Of a DNA stretch of 64,000 nucleotides, positions 24,656-34,903 are shown in pieces. Both the position numbers and the translations under genes were made by a program. The notes below the pieces were generated by a model, which saw only the letters and a program-made list of their open reading frames with translations, did no database searches and was not told the origin of the DNA. The stretch comes from Colwellia sp. RSH04 (GTDB taxonomy: Bacteria > Pseudomonadota > Gammaproteobacteria > Enterobacterales > Alteromonadaceae), in assembly GCF_003545765.1 (NCBI RefSeq), contig NZ_QXIO01000011.1, positions 1-64,000 of the forward strand, read 5' to 3'. Each line of letters opens with the position of its first letter. The first letter of the stretch is position 1.

Positions 24656-25819
24656 CTATAAACTAAACGCACCTTGTTCTGCTGTACATATATAAATACT
24701 GGGCTTAATACCTGTTTTTTGAAAGTAGTTATCTTCAATAACTTGTTTAGCCTTTATTTGTAAATCTTGGGGTAATATCGCGACAACACAGCCACCAAAA
24801 CCGCCACCAGTCATCCGCACACCACCTTTGTCTTTCACGACGTTACTTAATAACTCCACTAAATAATCTAACTCTGGTGTTGTTACTTCAAAGTCATCTT
24901 TTAGAGATTGATGTGAATCTGCCATTAAACGACTCAATAACTTCATATCATGAGTATTTAAAGCCGTTAATGCTTCAAGAGTTCTTAAGTTCTCAGATAT
25001 AACGTGACGGGCTCTTTTGTAAAGTACACTCTCTAGCGACTGTTTATTCTCATTTAATTCATTTAACGTAATATCTCTTAACGCTGAACGCTTAAAATAT
25101 TGAGCTACAGCTTCACACTGTTGTCTACGAGTATTATATTCACTAGAAACCAGCTCTCTTTTTACGTTAGAGTTCACAATCATTAATGTAATGTTTTCAG
25201 GAATTTTTGCAAACTGGTAACTTAATGCACGACAGTCAAGCAACATCGCATGAGATTTTTGACCTAATGCTGATATTAACTGGTCCATAATGCCGCACTG
25301 ACAACCAACAAAGTTATTCTCCGCTTTTTGACCTAATTTGGCCGCATCAATACCAGATAAAGATAAGTTAAATAAATCTGAAAATGCTTTTAAAAGAGCT
25401 ATTTCAAAAGCTGCTGAAGAGCTAAGACCTGCGCCTTGAGGGACATTACCACTAATAAAAAGGTCTACCCCTGAGACACTATTCTTTCTTGGTGATGACT
25501 TAATAAATTTAAGGAGCTCTATCACCGTTCCGCGAACATAATTGCTCCACGTATCTTGCTCATCAAAAACTATTTGAGATAAGTTAAAACTTACTGGCTG
25601 ATTATCAATATCAATGGCAATGACATTGATAACAGAATCTTGTCTTTTTGATGCAAGCACATGCGTACCAAAATTAACGGCTGCTGGCAGCACAAAGCCA
25701 TCATTATAGTCGGTATGATCGCCGATTAAATTAACACGGCCTGGCGCATACGCAACAACCTCTGCTTCTTTGTTATATGCTTGAAAAAATTGCTGTAAAA
25801 GCGATTTTTGTAACGTCAT
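24656..25819 (-). CDS. galK: Galactokinase
   Basis: This GHMP-family kinase phosphorylates galactose at C1 with ATP. The galactokinase signature APGRVNLIGDHTDYNDGFVL is near the N-terminus, the ATP-binding GAGLSSSAA is at about 130-140, and GGFGGCVVAI near the C-terminus. I chose the ATG at 25819 (GTGAG upstream); a GTG at 25831 overlapping galT by 11 nt is an alternative. Length of 387 is normal. It is cotranscribed with galT. Confidence 0.95.
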   Translation of the reverse strand: MTLQKSLLQQFFQAYNKEAEVVAYAPGRVNLIGDHTDYNDGFVLPAAVNFGTHVLASKRQDSVINVIAIDIDNQPVSFNLSQIVFDEQDTWSNYVRGTVIELLKFIKSSPRKNSVSGVDLFISGNVPQGAGLSSSAAFEIALLKAFSDLFNLSLSGIDAAKLGQKAENNFVGCQCGIMDQLISALGQKSHAMLLDCRALSYQFAKIPENITLMIVNSNVKRELVSSEYNTRRQQCEAVAQYFKRSALRDITLNELNENKQSLESVLYKRARHVISENLRTLEALTALNTHDMKLLSRLMADSHQSLKDDFEVTTPELDYLVELLSNVVKDKGGVRMTGGGFGGCVVAILPQDLQIKAKQVIEDNYFQKTGIKPSIYICTAEQGAFSL

Positions 25820-25820
25820 T

Positions 25821-26906
25821 TTATAACTCACTTTTATAATGAATAGCAGACTGTGCTTTTAATTGTTGCGCTGCTTGTTCTGGGGTTATATCTCGTTGAG
25901 CTTCTGCCATCATCTCATAGCCCACCATAAACTTTTTAATCGTTGCATTTCTTAACAATGGAGGGTAGAAATGTGCATGTAGAGACCATTCATTATGTGC
26001 TTTACCATCGTGTGGTGCGCCATGCCAGCCCATGGAGTAAGGGAAAGAACATTGAAAAAGATTATCGTACCGAATAGTGATCGCTTGAATAATATCAGCT
26101 AACGACTGCTTTTGTTCACTAGTTAGCTCAATCATCGAGGTAACATTAAAACGCGGTAGCAATAGTGTTTCAAAAGGCCAAGCAGCCCAATAAGGTACAA
26201 CAACAAGCCAGTCCTCATTTTTTACTACGACTCTTTCATCTTCAGCTAATTCACGCTTTGCATAATCACTTAGTAAACTTCGCTGGTATTTATTAAAATA
26301 CTGCTCAAGATTATTGTGCTTTGTCGCCACTAAGCTTGGTAATTGATTTTGAGCCCATACTTGACCGTGAGGGTGAGGATTAGAGCAGCCCATAATGGCC
26401 CCTTTATTCTCAAATAATTGCACCCAAAGGTATTTTTCAGAAAGCTCTCGAACTTGTTGTTGCCAAGTATCAACGACCTTAACTAGGGCTGAAATCGAAA
26501 GCTCAGGTAAGCTTTTACTATGATCTGGAGAAAAACAAATAACACGGCTTTCACCTTGTACTGCTTGCATAGTAAATAATGGATCGTCAAGATGAGCATC
26601 TGGGGTGGTAGGCTTTAATGCAGCAAAATCATTCTGAAAAACAAATGTTGATTGGTAATTCGGGTTTAGCTCTCCATTAACTCTGGTGTTTCCTGCACAT
26701 AAATAACAATTTTGATCATATGCCTCATTACGTTCAGCTTGCGCTGACTCTAATTGTCCTTGCCAAGGGCGTAACGCTCGATGAGGAGATAGTAATACCC
26801 AATCACCTGTTAATGGGTTTAACCTACGATGGGGGTGCTCTGCAGGGTTAAAACCTTCATCTTTTGTAACGCTTTCCTGACTACGTTTATTTTGTACTTT
26901 TGACAA
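25821..26906 (-). CDS. galT: Galactose-1-phosphate uridylyltransferase
   Basis: This HIT-superfamily enzyme exchanges galactose 1-phosphate with UDP-glucose. It has the N-terminal [20 protein letters not shown], a zinc-site CYLCAG, the active-site [10 protein letters not shown] with the HPH triad, and the C-terminal [15 protein letters not shown]. Length of 361 is normal. The start is a TTG at 26906 with AAGG upstream, since no ATG fits. galE is not in this cluster and must lie elsewhere. First gene of the galTK-symporter unit, preceded by the AraC-type gene. Confidence 0.95.
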   Translation of the reverse strand: MSKVQNKRSQESVTKDEGFNPAEHPHRRLNPLTGDWVLLSPHRALRPWQGQLESAQAERNEAYDQNCYLCAGNTRVNGELNPNYQSTFVFQNDFAALKPTTPDAHLDDPLFTMQAVQGESRVICFSPDHSKSLPELSISALVKVVDTWQQQVRELSEKYLWVQLFENKGAIMGCSNPHPHGQVWAQNQLPSLVATKHNNLEQYFNKYQRSLLSDYAKRELAEDERVVVKNEDWLVVVPYWAAWPFETLLLPRFNVTSMIELTSEQKQSLADIIQAITIRYDNLFQCSFPYSMGWHGAPHDGKAHNEWSLHAHFYPPLLRNATIKKFMVGYEMMAEAQRDITPEQAAQQLKAQSAIHYKSEL

Positions 26907-27024
26907 TTTACTGACCTTTTCTCATAAGAGTTGGCAATACCAATTCTTAGCTTACGATATTTTGTCAGTATTTGAACATGAACCTCTTAGCAAAACTTAC
27001 GAATATCTATGTAATTATTCCTAT

Positions 27025-27903
27025 TTAATAACCTAGACTTCTTCTAAACTCCAATGGAGACATTGAAAAATTACGCTGAAAAATATCATAAAATCGACTA
27101 ATAGAACCAAACCCTGCTTCTAAAGCAATATTAAGTACAGCCTTATCTGTATCAATTAATAGTGCTTGGGCATGTTGTAACCTTAACTGATTAATATATT
27201 GTTTTATTGAAATATGCATTACACGATTAAATAACTTCATCGCATAGTTCTGGTGGAGACCTGTTGAATCAGCAACATGTGCAATGGTTATTTTCTCATC
27301 ATAGTGTTCTGCGATATAGCGAAGCATTGTCTGTATATGTGATAAACCACTGACTAAACTACGATTAGTCTTATAGTAATCACCCTCTATTGAATTAAAA
27401 GTACTGTAATCTTCTATGGCTAAGCGTTTAACTCTAGCCTGTATTTCGCTGATCACTTGATACAATATTGCAGACGTTTCCTTTTCAATATCCTTTTGCC
27501 AAGTTTTGGTAATTTGCGTATCACTATCATGTAAATTATCTGAAACAATCACACCACCATGAAGCAAGTTACTGACAAATTCGTTTGGCAACTTCCAAGT
27601 TAAAAATGTTTGCAGAGGAATATAAATATTAACTAACTCCCCTTCTCCTTGTGTAGAAACCATTTGATGTGGAAATGAAGCCCAAAATATAAGCATTCGA
27701 CCTTGAGGGACATTAATATTCTGACCATTGATTAGATATTTCGCCGAACAATTGAATAAGTAGTTTATTTCAATGTGTCCGTGCCAATGACTATGCTCCA
27801 TAACTTTAGGCGCCATTCGACGAAAGCCAAATTTATGATCTTGCCCCTGAGCAGCCAATGGCCCATGCCCTTTTGAAAAAGAGATTTTATCAATCCAGTC
27901 CAC
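27025..27903 (-). CDS. AraC-family regulator with cupin sensor, probable galactose regulator
   Basis: The 292-residue protein has an N-terminal cupin-like sensing domain (about 30-110; MEHSHWHGHIEINYLF, LINGQNINVPQGRMLIFW) and a C-terminal AraC double HTH (ITIAHVADSTGLHQNYAMKL, LNIALEAGFGSISRFYDIFQ, MSPLEFRRSL). It lies 118 bp upstream of galT on the same strand, so control of the galactose genes is likely, replacing the GalR/GalS repressors of enterics. The inducer is presumably a sugar; this is inferred from context. Confidence 0.85.
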   Translation of the reverse strand: MDWIDKISFSKGHGPLAAQGQDHKFGFRRMAPKVMEHSHWHGHIEINYLFNCSAKYLINGQNINVPQGRMLIFWASFPHQMVSTQGEGELVNIYIPLQTFLTWKLPNEFVSNLLHGGVIVSDNLHDSDTQITKTWQKDIEKETSAILYQVISEIQARVKRLAIEDYSTFNSIEGDYYKTNRSLVSGLSHIQTMLRYIAEHYDEKITIAHVADSTGLHQNYAMKLFNRVMHISIKQYINQLRLQHAQALLIDTDKAVLNIALEAGFGSISRFYDIFQRNFSMSPLEFRRSLGY

Positions 27904-28394
27904 TTTAACACTCCGACAATAAAAACAAATTATATTGTATACAAAGCATTATGAAAGGCAATATTCTAATTAAAATTTGATGTTTTTATATTAAGGCAGA
28001 TTTACTTTTCTAGTTTAACCCCACCTCAAAATACTTATCTGAAATAAATAATGTGCAGTCAGCAGATTTGTGACAAAAATACTTCCCCCCTTTACCGTAG
28101 GCACTATTAGCGTTATTTAAGCTGGTCGCCCGTAGACGTAAAGATCTAATCTAGCTAAAACAAAACATATTCGGATTAATTTTTCTAATGCGAACATTTA
28201 TTTTTTTTAGTTTGTAAACTATTTGATGAGGAACTAAACTACACATGTTTTCTGAGTTAGCGCAATGCGGCGTCTCTTTCTCCCATCGAGAGCCCATTAA
28301 CTAGAAAACATAGAATAGATAGCAGCTATTTATTCTCTCTGACATGTTTCTTGGAAATTTTTAACTTCCTTCTATCAACTTGATATTTAAGTTG

Positions 28395-28425
28395 GCCCGC
28401 ACGAGATTGATGCGGGCTTTTTTTT
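28395..28425 (+). terminator. Strong intrinsic terminator without a recognised gene
   Basis: Seven-base GC-rich arms GCCCGCA and TGCGGGC with a 9-nt loop are followed by eight Ts on the plus strand. No plus-strand gene lies upstream within the region, so it may end a small RNA. Confidence 0.8.
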
Positions 28426-28637
28426 GCCTGAAATTTAAGATAACTTAAGATAACTAATAGCAATAAAAAACCTGCAAGAAAGTGATCTCTTAGCGAGAAT
28501 TTAAAGGCTTAGATATAGGTTATATGGTCACTTCTTTATACAACATGGTATTAGCAAAGTAATTCAACAAAACATATTGATAAGCACATTTAAGCAATGT
28601 TACTTAACCCTCGTTAGAAACTGCCCTACTCTCGCTA

Positions 28638-28676
28638 GATACTATCATTAGGTACTATCGATAGGTACTATCACTA
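28638..28676. repeat. Three 13-bp tandem near-repeats
   Basis: The units are GATACTATCATTA, GGTACTATCGATA and GGTACTATCACTA, each with the core TACTATC (ATACTATC in the first). They lie just downstream of lolE. Function unknown; could be slippage products or protein-binding iterons. Confidence 0.6.
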
Positions 28677-28697
28677 CATATGTATTATAAAAGCTTT

Positions 28698-29957
28698 TTA
28701 AATTTGACCTAACACTCTTGCAGGCTCTATTTTAGTGGCTTTCCATGCAGGGTAGATGGTTGCAATTAAACTTAAGATTAGCGCAACAACTATAGTGATA
28801 TACACATCATTCCAGTGTAATAAGCTCGGTAAATAATTGATAAAGTAAACATCGCTTGAAAGCAATTCAACCTTAAAAAACTGCTCTAGTTGAAACATTA
28901 TATTAGAAATATTTTCAGCCATTAAAATGCCTAAGGTTGCACCAACAAGGCAACCGAGTATGCCATTTACTGCTCCCTGAATGACAAAGGTCATCATAAT
29001 TGTACTTGATTTTGCGCCCATGGTTTTAAGTATGGCTATATCGCCTTTCTTTTCATTAACCGCCATAATTAATGTTGAAACAATATTAAAACTAGCAACA
29101 CCAATAACTAAAATCAGCACAATAAACATCACCATCTTAACTAGCTGAATATCATTAAATATATGCCCTTGTGTTCTAGTCCAGTCTGAAATATAAACGT
29201 AATGCTCAAAATTATGAGCAATTTTTCTCGCTAGAGAGCGAGCATTAAATACATCAGATGTTTTAATGCGGATAGCTTGTGTTTCATGCTCTTGGTAATT
29301 CATAGCCGCTCGACCTTGAGCAATTGATATATAAGCTAACGTATCGTCAATTGTACCACCAAATGTAAACACGCCAACTACTTCAACATGATGTGTAACC
29401 GGTGCAGTAAAAGTGTTCTTAAAATCCCCATTATCAGACGGCGACGGCAACAACAGTTGTAATTTATCGCCTAATTTTACACTTAGTTTTTTAGCTACTC
29501 CACTACCTAACACTATGCCAGACTTCAATCTTGACAGGCCTTCCCATTCACCAGCAGAAATATATTGATGAATACTGGATACTTGTTGCTCTAATAACGG
29601 ATTCACCGCTCTTACTTCAACCGCTTTTAAAGCTTTTCGATGTTGCAACATGCCAGTCATTTTTATAACAGGTGCAACGGCTAACACTTCTTTTTGTTCC
29701 GCTATACGTTTTACACTTTTAGGCCAATGTTTTATTGGCTCATTCACGCTGGTTAGTTCTATATGCGGCACAATCGATAGAAGCTTATTAGTCAACTCCC
29801 TTTCAAAGCCATTCATCACACTTAAAACCACGATCAAAACCATAACACCAAGTGCTATTCCAATCGTTGATGAGGCAGAAATAAAGGCAGAAAAGCCACT
29901 ACCATGACGGCTTCGCACATACCGTAAACCTAGATAAAAGCTTAACGGTTTAGCCAT
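28698..29957 (-). CDS. lolE: Lipoprotein-releasing ABC transporter permease LolE
   Basis: This is one of the two membrane subunits of LolCDE, which extracts outer-membrane lipoproteins from the inner membrane and passes them to LolA. It has one N-terminal transmembrane helix, a large periplasmic MacB-like domain (about 50-260) and three C-terminal helices ending in ATIYPAWKATKIEPARVL. I chose the ATG at 29957 (AAGGT upstream); it overlaps the lolD stop. The start MAKPLSFYLGLRYVRSRH is typical of LolE. Confidence 0.92.
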   Translation of the reverse strand: MAKPLSFYLGLRYVRSRHGSGFSAFISASSTIGIALGVMVLIVVLSVMNGFERELTNKLLSIVPHIELTSVNEPIKHWPKSVKRIAEQKEVLAVAPVIKMTGMLQHRKALKAVEVRAVNPLLEQQVSSIHQYISAGEWEGLSRLKSGIVLGSGVAKKLSVKLGDKLQLLLPSPSDNGDFKNTFTAPVTHHVEVVGVFTFGGTIDDTLAYISIAQGRAAMNYQEHETQAIRIKTSDVFNARSLARKIAHNFEHYVYISDWTRTQGHIFNDIQLVKMVMFIVLILVIGVASFNIVSTLIMAVNEKKGDIAILKTMGAKSSTIMMTFVIQGAVNGILGCLVGATLGILMAENISNIMFQLEQFFKVELLSSDVYFINYLPSLLHWNDVYITIVVALILSLIATIYPAWKATKIEPARVLGQI

Positions 29958-30714
29958 GGTTAGCATTACCTTCTTCTGAGTTATTTAACCCCTCTTGATT
30001 CGCCTTTTCTACCGCGAAAACCTCTTCCTCAGCCATATTAATATTAACCAGTTTGCCTTTCTCAAGCTTTACTTGCCTATCCATTCGACGAGCTAATGCT
30101 AAGTCATGAGTCACCACAACAAAACTTGTATTCACATCATTATTTAGATGGCGCAACAATTGGTATATTTGCTCTGCCGTTTCACTATCTAAATTACCGG
30201 TAGGTTCATCAGCTAACACTAAAGCAGGTTGTGTTACTAAGGCTCTTGCAATAGCAACACGCTGGCGTTCACCACCCGACAATTGCGACGGGCGATATTG
30301 TTTTCTATGGCTAAGACCAACTTTATCAAGCATTTCTTCAGCAAGCTTGATTGATTTTTTAGCGCTATCCCCCCTAATCATCAGCGGCATCGCAACGTTT
30401 TCCACCGCACTAAACTCCATCATTAAATGATGAAATTGATAAATAAAACCAATATGTTTATTTCTAAATTCAGCTCTTTGCTTATCAGTTAACTGGTGTA
30501 TATCAATATCATTAATATACACATGACCAGCACTAGGTTTATCTAACGCACCAGCTAAATGAAGAAAAGTGCTTTTACCACAACCTGAACTGCCGACAAG
30601 GGCAAGGAGCTCCCCCTGCTCTACTGATAAATCGAGCTGATTTAGCACTGGTGTTTCTATATCACCTTGCTTATATGATTTGGACAATTGACTGCAATGC
30701 AAAACCTTAGTCAT
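29950..30714 (-). CDS. lolD: Lipoprotein-releasing ABC transporter ATPase LolD
   Basis: The ATPase of the LolCDE complex. Walker A GSSGCGKST (about 41-49), the signature LSGGERQRVAIARAL, Walker B ALVLADEPTGNLD and a switch histidine (VVVTHDLALA) are all present. At 254 residues it is slightly longer than usual, with an acidic C-terminal tail after the conserved domain. It lies between the two permease genes, 38 bp after lolC. Confidence 0.95.
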   Translation of the reverse strand: MTKVLHCSQLSKSYKQGDIETPVLNQLDLSVEQGELLALVGSSGCGKSTFLHLAGALDKPSAGHVYINDIDIHQLTDKQRAEFRNKHIGFIYQFHHLMMEFSAVENVAMPLMIRGDSAKKSIKLAEEMLDKVGLSHRKQYRPSQLSGGERQRVAIARALVTQPALVLADEPTGNLDSETAEQIYQLLRHLNNDVNTSFVVVTHDLALARRMDRQVKLEKGKLVNINMAEEEVFAVEKANQEGLNNSEEGNANHG

Positions 30715-30752
30715 TGACGATTCCTTCTTTTTGATTACACATCATCATTAAC

Positions 30753-31994
30753 TTATTCATTTCTTAATACCTCTACAGGTGAAGTATTTGCCGCTTTATA
30801 TGCAGGATATAAGGTTGCGACAAAACTCATTATTAACGCTGAAACCACGATAATAATGACATCTGAAAAAATCAGGTTTACTGGCAGTGTTTGAACACCT
30901 ACCCCTAATAAACTAACACCAAGAAAAGCTAATATACTATTAAGGTTTAACGTGAGTAAAACTCCTAATGCGCTGCCAATAATTACTCCCCATAAGCCAT
31001 TTACCATACCTTGAGTAATAAAAATCTTAACGACATCTATTCTTTGTAACCCAAGCGTCCTTAGTATTCCTATCTCTCCCTGCTTATCGATAACCACCAT
31101 AACCAAAGCAGAAACGATATTAAATGCAGCAACGGCAACAATAAGGCTTAACATTAGCCACATCATGTTTTTTTCCATTTTTACCGCAGAAAATAAAACA
31201 CCTTGGCTTTGATCCCAAGTCGTAACGGTTAAGTGATTAAACAAGGTATTATTAACCAATGCTTGAGCAACCAACTTTTCATTAAATGCGTCGTCTAAAT
31301 ACAACCGCAAACTATCGATACCATCTCCATGGCGACGTAAAAGCTTAGCGCCATAGCGACTGTGAACATAGATCATCGCATCATCTACTTGCGAACCAAC
31401 ATTGAAAATACCACTGACGGTAAAAACTCGCTGAACAGGGATACGCCCCATTGGCGTAAAAACAGTTTGGTTTGGCAATATAATCCTGACCTCCTCACCA
31501 ATACTTACGCGCAGTTTATTGGCGAGACTTTCACCTAGCACTACCGCATAAGCCTGCTCAGACAAACTGGTTAATTCTCCAGCAACCATATGGGTGTTAA
31601 TAATATTATTTTTTTCATATTCAGGTAAGACTCCCTGCAACATAACCCCTTGCAACCCAGTGACGGATTGAACTAAGGCTTCGCTTTCTAAGAAAGGTGT
31701 TACATGATTAACATGAGGTTGTTTTAATAAACTTTCTCGTTGCTCATGCCATAAAAACTTTGTAGGTGTCTTCAATGACTTATCGGTCGAAACAACAACG
31801 TGAGGAATAATACCTAAAATACGTTTTTTTAATTCACCTTCAAAACCATTCATTACTGAAGAAACGGTAATTAATGACGCCACACCAAGTAATATGCCTG
31901 CAATTGAAAAGAAGGTTATAAAAGAAACAAAGCCGGTATGACTTCTACTTCGGCTATATCGAAAGCCAATGAAGATGCTTAGAGGTTGAAACAT
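30753..31994 (-). CDS. lolC: Lipoprotein-releasing ABC transporter permease LolC
   Basis: This is the second membrane subunit of LolCDE (413 residues). It starts MFQPLSIFIGFRYSRSRS, followed by a transmembrane helix (FITFFSIAGILLGVASLITV) and the conserved SSVMNGFEGELKKRILG. A periplasmic domain and three C-terminal helices follow, ending VATLYPAYKAANTSPVEVLR. First gene of the lolCDE operon, divergent from the PilZ gene. Essential in most gammaproteobacteria. Confidence 0.93.
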   Translation of the reverse strand: MFQPLSIFIGFRYSRSRSHTGFVSFITFFSIAGILLGVASLITVSSVMNGFEGELKKRILGIIPHVVVSTDKSLKTPTKFLWHEQRESLLKQPHVNHVTPFLESEALVQSVTGLQGVMLQGVLPEYEKNNIINTHMVAGELTSLSEQAYAVVLGESLANKLRVSIGEEVRIILPNQTVFTPMGRIPVQRVFTVSGIFNVGSQVDDAMIYVHSRYGAKLLRRHGDGIDSLRLYLDDAFNEKLVAQALVNNTLFNHLTVTTWDQSQGVLFSAVKMEKNMMWLMLSLIVAVAAFNIVSALVMVVIDKQGEIGILRTLGLQRIDVVKIFITQGMVNGLWGVIIGSALGVLLTLNLNSILAFLGVSLLGVGVQTLPVNLIFSDVIIIVVSALIMSFVATLYPAYKAANTSPVEVLRNE

Positions 31995-32173
31995 TGAGGT
32001 GAAGTGCTTAATAATTTTGGTAATAAAAATTAGACGCTAGCATAACACAATCAACATCATTATCTGAGTAAATTAGCGTTAAGGCTTCTTTAACACGCAT
32101 TATAGTGCTATAAATTTGTTAATATTTATGTAACTTTATCATATTAACGTTCACAGGGAACATTTCACTCAAT

Positions 32174-32779
32174 ATGGCTACCAAAACAAGAGAAGATAAA
32201 CTGGCTCAGTATCAAGAATTTTTCGCTATTGAACATGACTTTACCATCAATGTTACTCCTATCACCGATGAAATGAATAGTTATGAGCAATTTGTCGCTA
32301 AAATGCCTATGCCCTTCAAGCTTGCCAGTGAAGTCACCGTTATCGATCAAGCTGCATTAAGGCCATTACAAGGGTTATCTTCATCTGCAGGACAGTTAGC
32401 TGATTTTCTAAATCATCAATCACGAAAAATAGACTTACTCATTGGTTATATATTAAGTCAACAAGACGAAGAAGAATCTAGATTTAAAGGCATCGAATTT
32501 GGTGGTGGTGGTATTAAGTTTATTGCTGATACAGCGTTTAACGTTGAACAACTACTTGAATTAAAGGTTTTTCTTCTTGAAGAAAATTGCGCTATTTTTT
32601 GTTTTGGTGAAGTCATTGAATGCCAAAAAATTGAACAAGAATACTATCATAAAGTAACCTTTTATTATATTCGCGAAGAAGACAGAGAAGCGCTTGTTAG
32701 AACCAGTTTACATTTACAATCAAAACAACTGCACAAACTCGCTCAAAAACGAAACAATGAACATGATAAACACGAGTAA
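32174..32779 (+). CDS. PilZ domain-containing protein
   Basis: The 201-residue cytoplasmic protein matches the atypical PilZ-type proteins of marine gammaproteobacteria. It has an N-terminal helical part with DRPLQ-like RPLQGLSSSAGQLADFLNHQ, and a C-terminal beta domain (FKGIEFGGGGIKFIADTAF, KVFLLEENCAIFCFGEVIE). The canonical RxxxR c-di-GMP motif is not obvious, so binding is uncertain. Single gene divergent from lolC. Confidence 0.65.
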   Translation: MATKTREDKLAQYQEFFAIEHDFTINVTPITDEMNSYEQFVAKMPMPFKLASEVTVIDQAALRPLQGLSSSAGQLADFLNHQSRKIDLLIGYILSQQDEEESRFKGIEFGGGGIKFIADTAFNVEQLLELKVFLLEENCAIFCFGEVIECQKIEQEYYHKVTFYYIREEDREALVRTSLHLQSKQLHKLAQKRNNEHDKHE

Positions 32780-32858
32780 ATTAACCCTTACTTTTTCTTT
32801 TCAAAGTTATCTGCCATAGCAGTTAATTTGCCGATTCTGTATTAAGTTTTCTAAAACT

Positions 32859-32885
32859 AAAAAAGCCAGCGCATATAGCACTGGC
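32859..32885 (-). terminator. Terminator of the chemotaxis receptor gene
   Basis: On the minus strand the hairpin GCCAGTGC-TATAT-GCGCTGGC is followed by six Ts, 26 nt after the receptor stop. Confidence 0.8.
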
Positions 32886-32911
32886 TTGTTAACTTTCTCA
32901 CTTTTTTAACG

Positions 32912-34078
32912 TTAAACACAAATTCGGTCTAATGTTTGATCAACGTCAGCAGCTGTTTTTTGCTGCTGTTGCGCATCTGCCGATACAGATGCTAAACCAT
33001 CGTTTATTTCTCGACTTAACGACACTACAGCCATCATATTATCATTAATTGACGCAGTCGAAACTTGCTGCTCTTGCGTGGTATGTGCAATTTGCGATGT
33101 TAAATTATCTAAGTCTTGAAATGCTTCACCTATTTGTTCTAAAGCACCCACGACTTCAGCAGAGTGTGATAAACATTCTTGTGTTAGTGATTGTCCTCTT
33201 CCAATTGAGGCAACTGCATTGGTCGATTTCTCTTGTAACCCTTCTACCATAGATTGAATTTCAACCGTTGACTCTTGAGTTCTATGTGCAAGCGCTCGAA
33301 CTTCATCAGCTACCACAGCAAAGCCTCTACCTTGCTCCCCCGCACGAGCCGCTTCTATTGCAGCATTAAGCGCTAAAAGATTGGTTTGCTCAGCGATGCC
33401 TCTTATGACATCAAGTACAGAACCAATACGGGCACTTTCTTCTTGCAATAAAGAAAGATCGGTTGCCATCGAGTCAACCTCACTTGCCACCGACTCAATC
33501 GTTTGCTGACTTGTATTCGAAGAGTTAACCCCCTGCCCTAAAGTAGACATGACTGAACTACTTGTTTCACTCACCTGACCTGCGTTTGTAGTCAACGTCG
33601 CAGAAGTACTGGCAATTTCTTCTATCGAGCTAGCCATTTGCTCTACTTGACGTACAGATTCATCAACAACCTTCACTGAATCAGACATCTGTGTGCTTAA
33701 TTGGTTAGCCCCTAAACTTAAATCATTAGACTCTTTTCTAATCGCACTTACCACTTCAGAGAGATCTTCAATAAATGCGCTGAACTCATTTATGACCTGC
33801 CCTAATTCATCTTTATTACTATCTGTTAAAGGCTCAGATGGTGCCTGTTCTGTACTAACAACGATATCTAAGTAGTCTTTAAATTTAGTTAACCGTTGTG
33901 TGATTTGCTGAGAGAAAAATAAATAACTGGCTAAAGATTGCAAAAAAAATAAAGCAAGAATAATAGTGAATACTGCTCCCTTACTCATTTCACTTGGTAA
34001 AAAAAACAACACTAGAATAAACAAAAAGCCGATAATGAAGGTAGGAAGTAACAGTTTTATTGATAACTTATTAAACAT
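32912..34078 (-). CDS. Methyl-accepting chemotaxis protein with minimal sensor region
   Basis: The 388-residue protein has two adjacent N-terminal transmembrane helices ([40 protein letters not shown]) with almost no periplasmic domain. A HAMP-like segment follows (about 65-120), then the cytoplasmic signalling domain with the conserved hairpin tip [20 protein letters not shown] and [18 protein letters not shown]. It would signal to CheA/CheW, perhaps sensing membrane or cytoplasmic state. I chose the ATG at 34078 over a TTG at 34090. Confidence 0.92.
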   Translation of the reverse strand: MFNKLSIKLLLPTFIIGFLFILVLFFLPSEMSKGAVFTIILALFFLQSLASYLFFSQQITQRLTKFKDYLDIVVSTEQAPSEPLTDSNKDELGQVINEFSAFIEDLSEVVSAIRKESNDLSLGANQLSTQMSDSVKVVDESVRQVEQMASSIEEIASTSATLTTNAGQVSETSSSVMSTLGQGVNSSNTSQQTIESVASEVDSMATDLSLLQEESARIGSVLDVIRGIAEQTNLLALNAAIEAARAGEQGRGFAVVADEVRALAHRTQESTVEIQSMVEGLQEKSTNAVASIGRGQSLTQECLSHSAEVVGALEQIGEAFQDLDNLTSQIAHTTQEQQVSTASINDNMMAVVSLSREINDGLASVSADAQQQQKTAADVDQTLDRICV

Positions 34079-34186
34079 AATAGAGTCCAATTGTTTATTA
34101 GTATGTATTTTTTGATAAGATAACTTACCTATACCAACTTAATTTTTCTAGTGTTTTTTTACAAGCACAAAATATAAGAGAAATAT

Positions 34187-34357
34187 ATGTCAATCTCAAC
34201 CATCTTGATAATCATTATAGCAGTAGGAATAATAGTGGGCGGTGTCCTTGTGCTAAAACAGTCAGCCAAAAAGTTTAATTTAACCGATGAACAACTGAAA
34301 AACACTAAAGCTCGCAACAAGGAGATTGAAGAGGAAGAAGCGAAACATCAAGATTAA
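34187..34357 (+). CDS. DUF2897 family small membrane protein
   Basis: The 56-residue protein has one N-terminal transmembrane helix (TILIIIIAVGIIVGGVLVLK) and a charged cytoplasmic tail ending EEEEAKHQD. This matches the DUF2897 family of small gammaproteobacterial membrane proteins of unknown function. AAGAGAAATAT precedes the ATG. Monocistronic, between the chemotaxis gene and ppiC. Confidence 0.8.
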   Translation: MSISTILIIIIAVGIIVGGVLVLKQSAKKFNLTDEQLKNTKARNKEIEEEEAKHQD

Positions 34358-34451
34358 ACGATAATTTATATTACACTTTTTATATACTCAACTCGCTACA
34401 CAATCAGTTGCAATAACGTCAGTTGCAATAAGGTTAGTTGCTTTAGAGTTA

Positions 34452-34730
34452 CTAGCTTCGATAAATAGTTTTAATTAAATGAAAGCCAAATTTTGTTTTA
34501 ACAGGCCCATGAAGTGTTAATATCGGTTTTTTAAACACTACGTCATCAAACGCCTTAACCATTTGTCCACGCTTGAATTCCCCTAGGTCGCCACCTTTTT
34601 TCTTTGATGGGCAAATAGAGTGCTTTTTAGCTAACATTGCAAAATCAGCCCCTTTGTCTAATTGCTTTTTTAATTCCAACGCCTGTTTTTCTGTTTTAAC
34701 TAAAATATGTACTGCATTCGCAATGGCCAT
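34452..34730 (-). CDS. ppiC: Peptidyl-prolyl cis-trans isomerase, PpiC-type parvulin
   Basis: The 92-residue single-domain parvulin matches cytoplasmic PpiC in length. Motifs are [12 protein letters not shown] at the start, [21 protein letters not shown] and [10 protein letters not shown] at the end. I chose the ATG at 34730, with AGAGGA just upstream; the open frame extends to 34871 without a start signal. Monocistronic, divergent from carbonic anhydrase. Confidence 0.93.
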   Translation of the reverse strand: MAIANAVHILVKTEKQALELKKQLDKGADFAMLAKKHSICPSKKKGGDLGEFKRGQMVKAFDDVVFKKPILTLHGPVKTKFGFHLIKTIYRS

Positions 34731-34903
34731 AAAATCCTCTTTACTATCCATAATTAACTCTATAGATATTATTATAACTAATCTAATTGTTATATCATGC
34801 ACATGAAGAAAAATGTTGTTTGCATAATCGCTTGTTATTTTACTCTGTAGATAAAAAATATCACGGTACAAACAAACCCAACAGTTTCACTTAAAGGTAA
34901 ACC

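Larger units (their letters stand above)
27904..28697. other. 800-bp intergenic region with an orphan transcript candidate
   Basis: No gene longer than 60 codons lies here. The region holds a strong plus-strand terminator at 28395-28425 with no gene before it, a 19-codon open frame at 28245-28304 (GAGGAAC 10 nt upstream), and three 13-bp near-repeats at 28638-28676. A small RNA or a leader-peptide transcript of about 150-250 nt ending at 28425 is possible. Confidence 0.4.
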
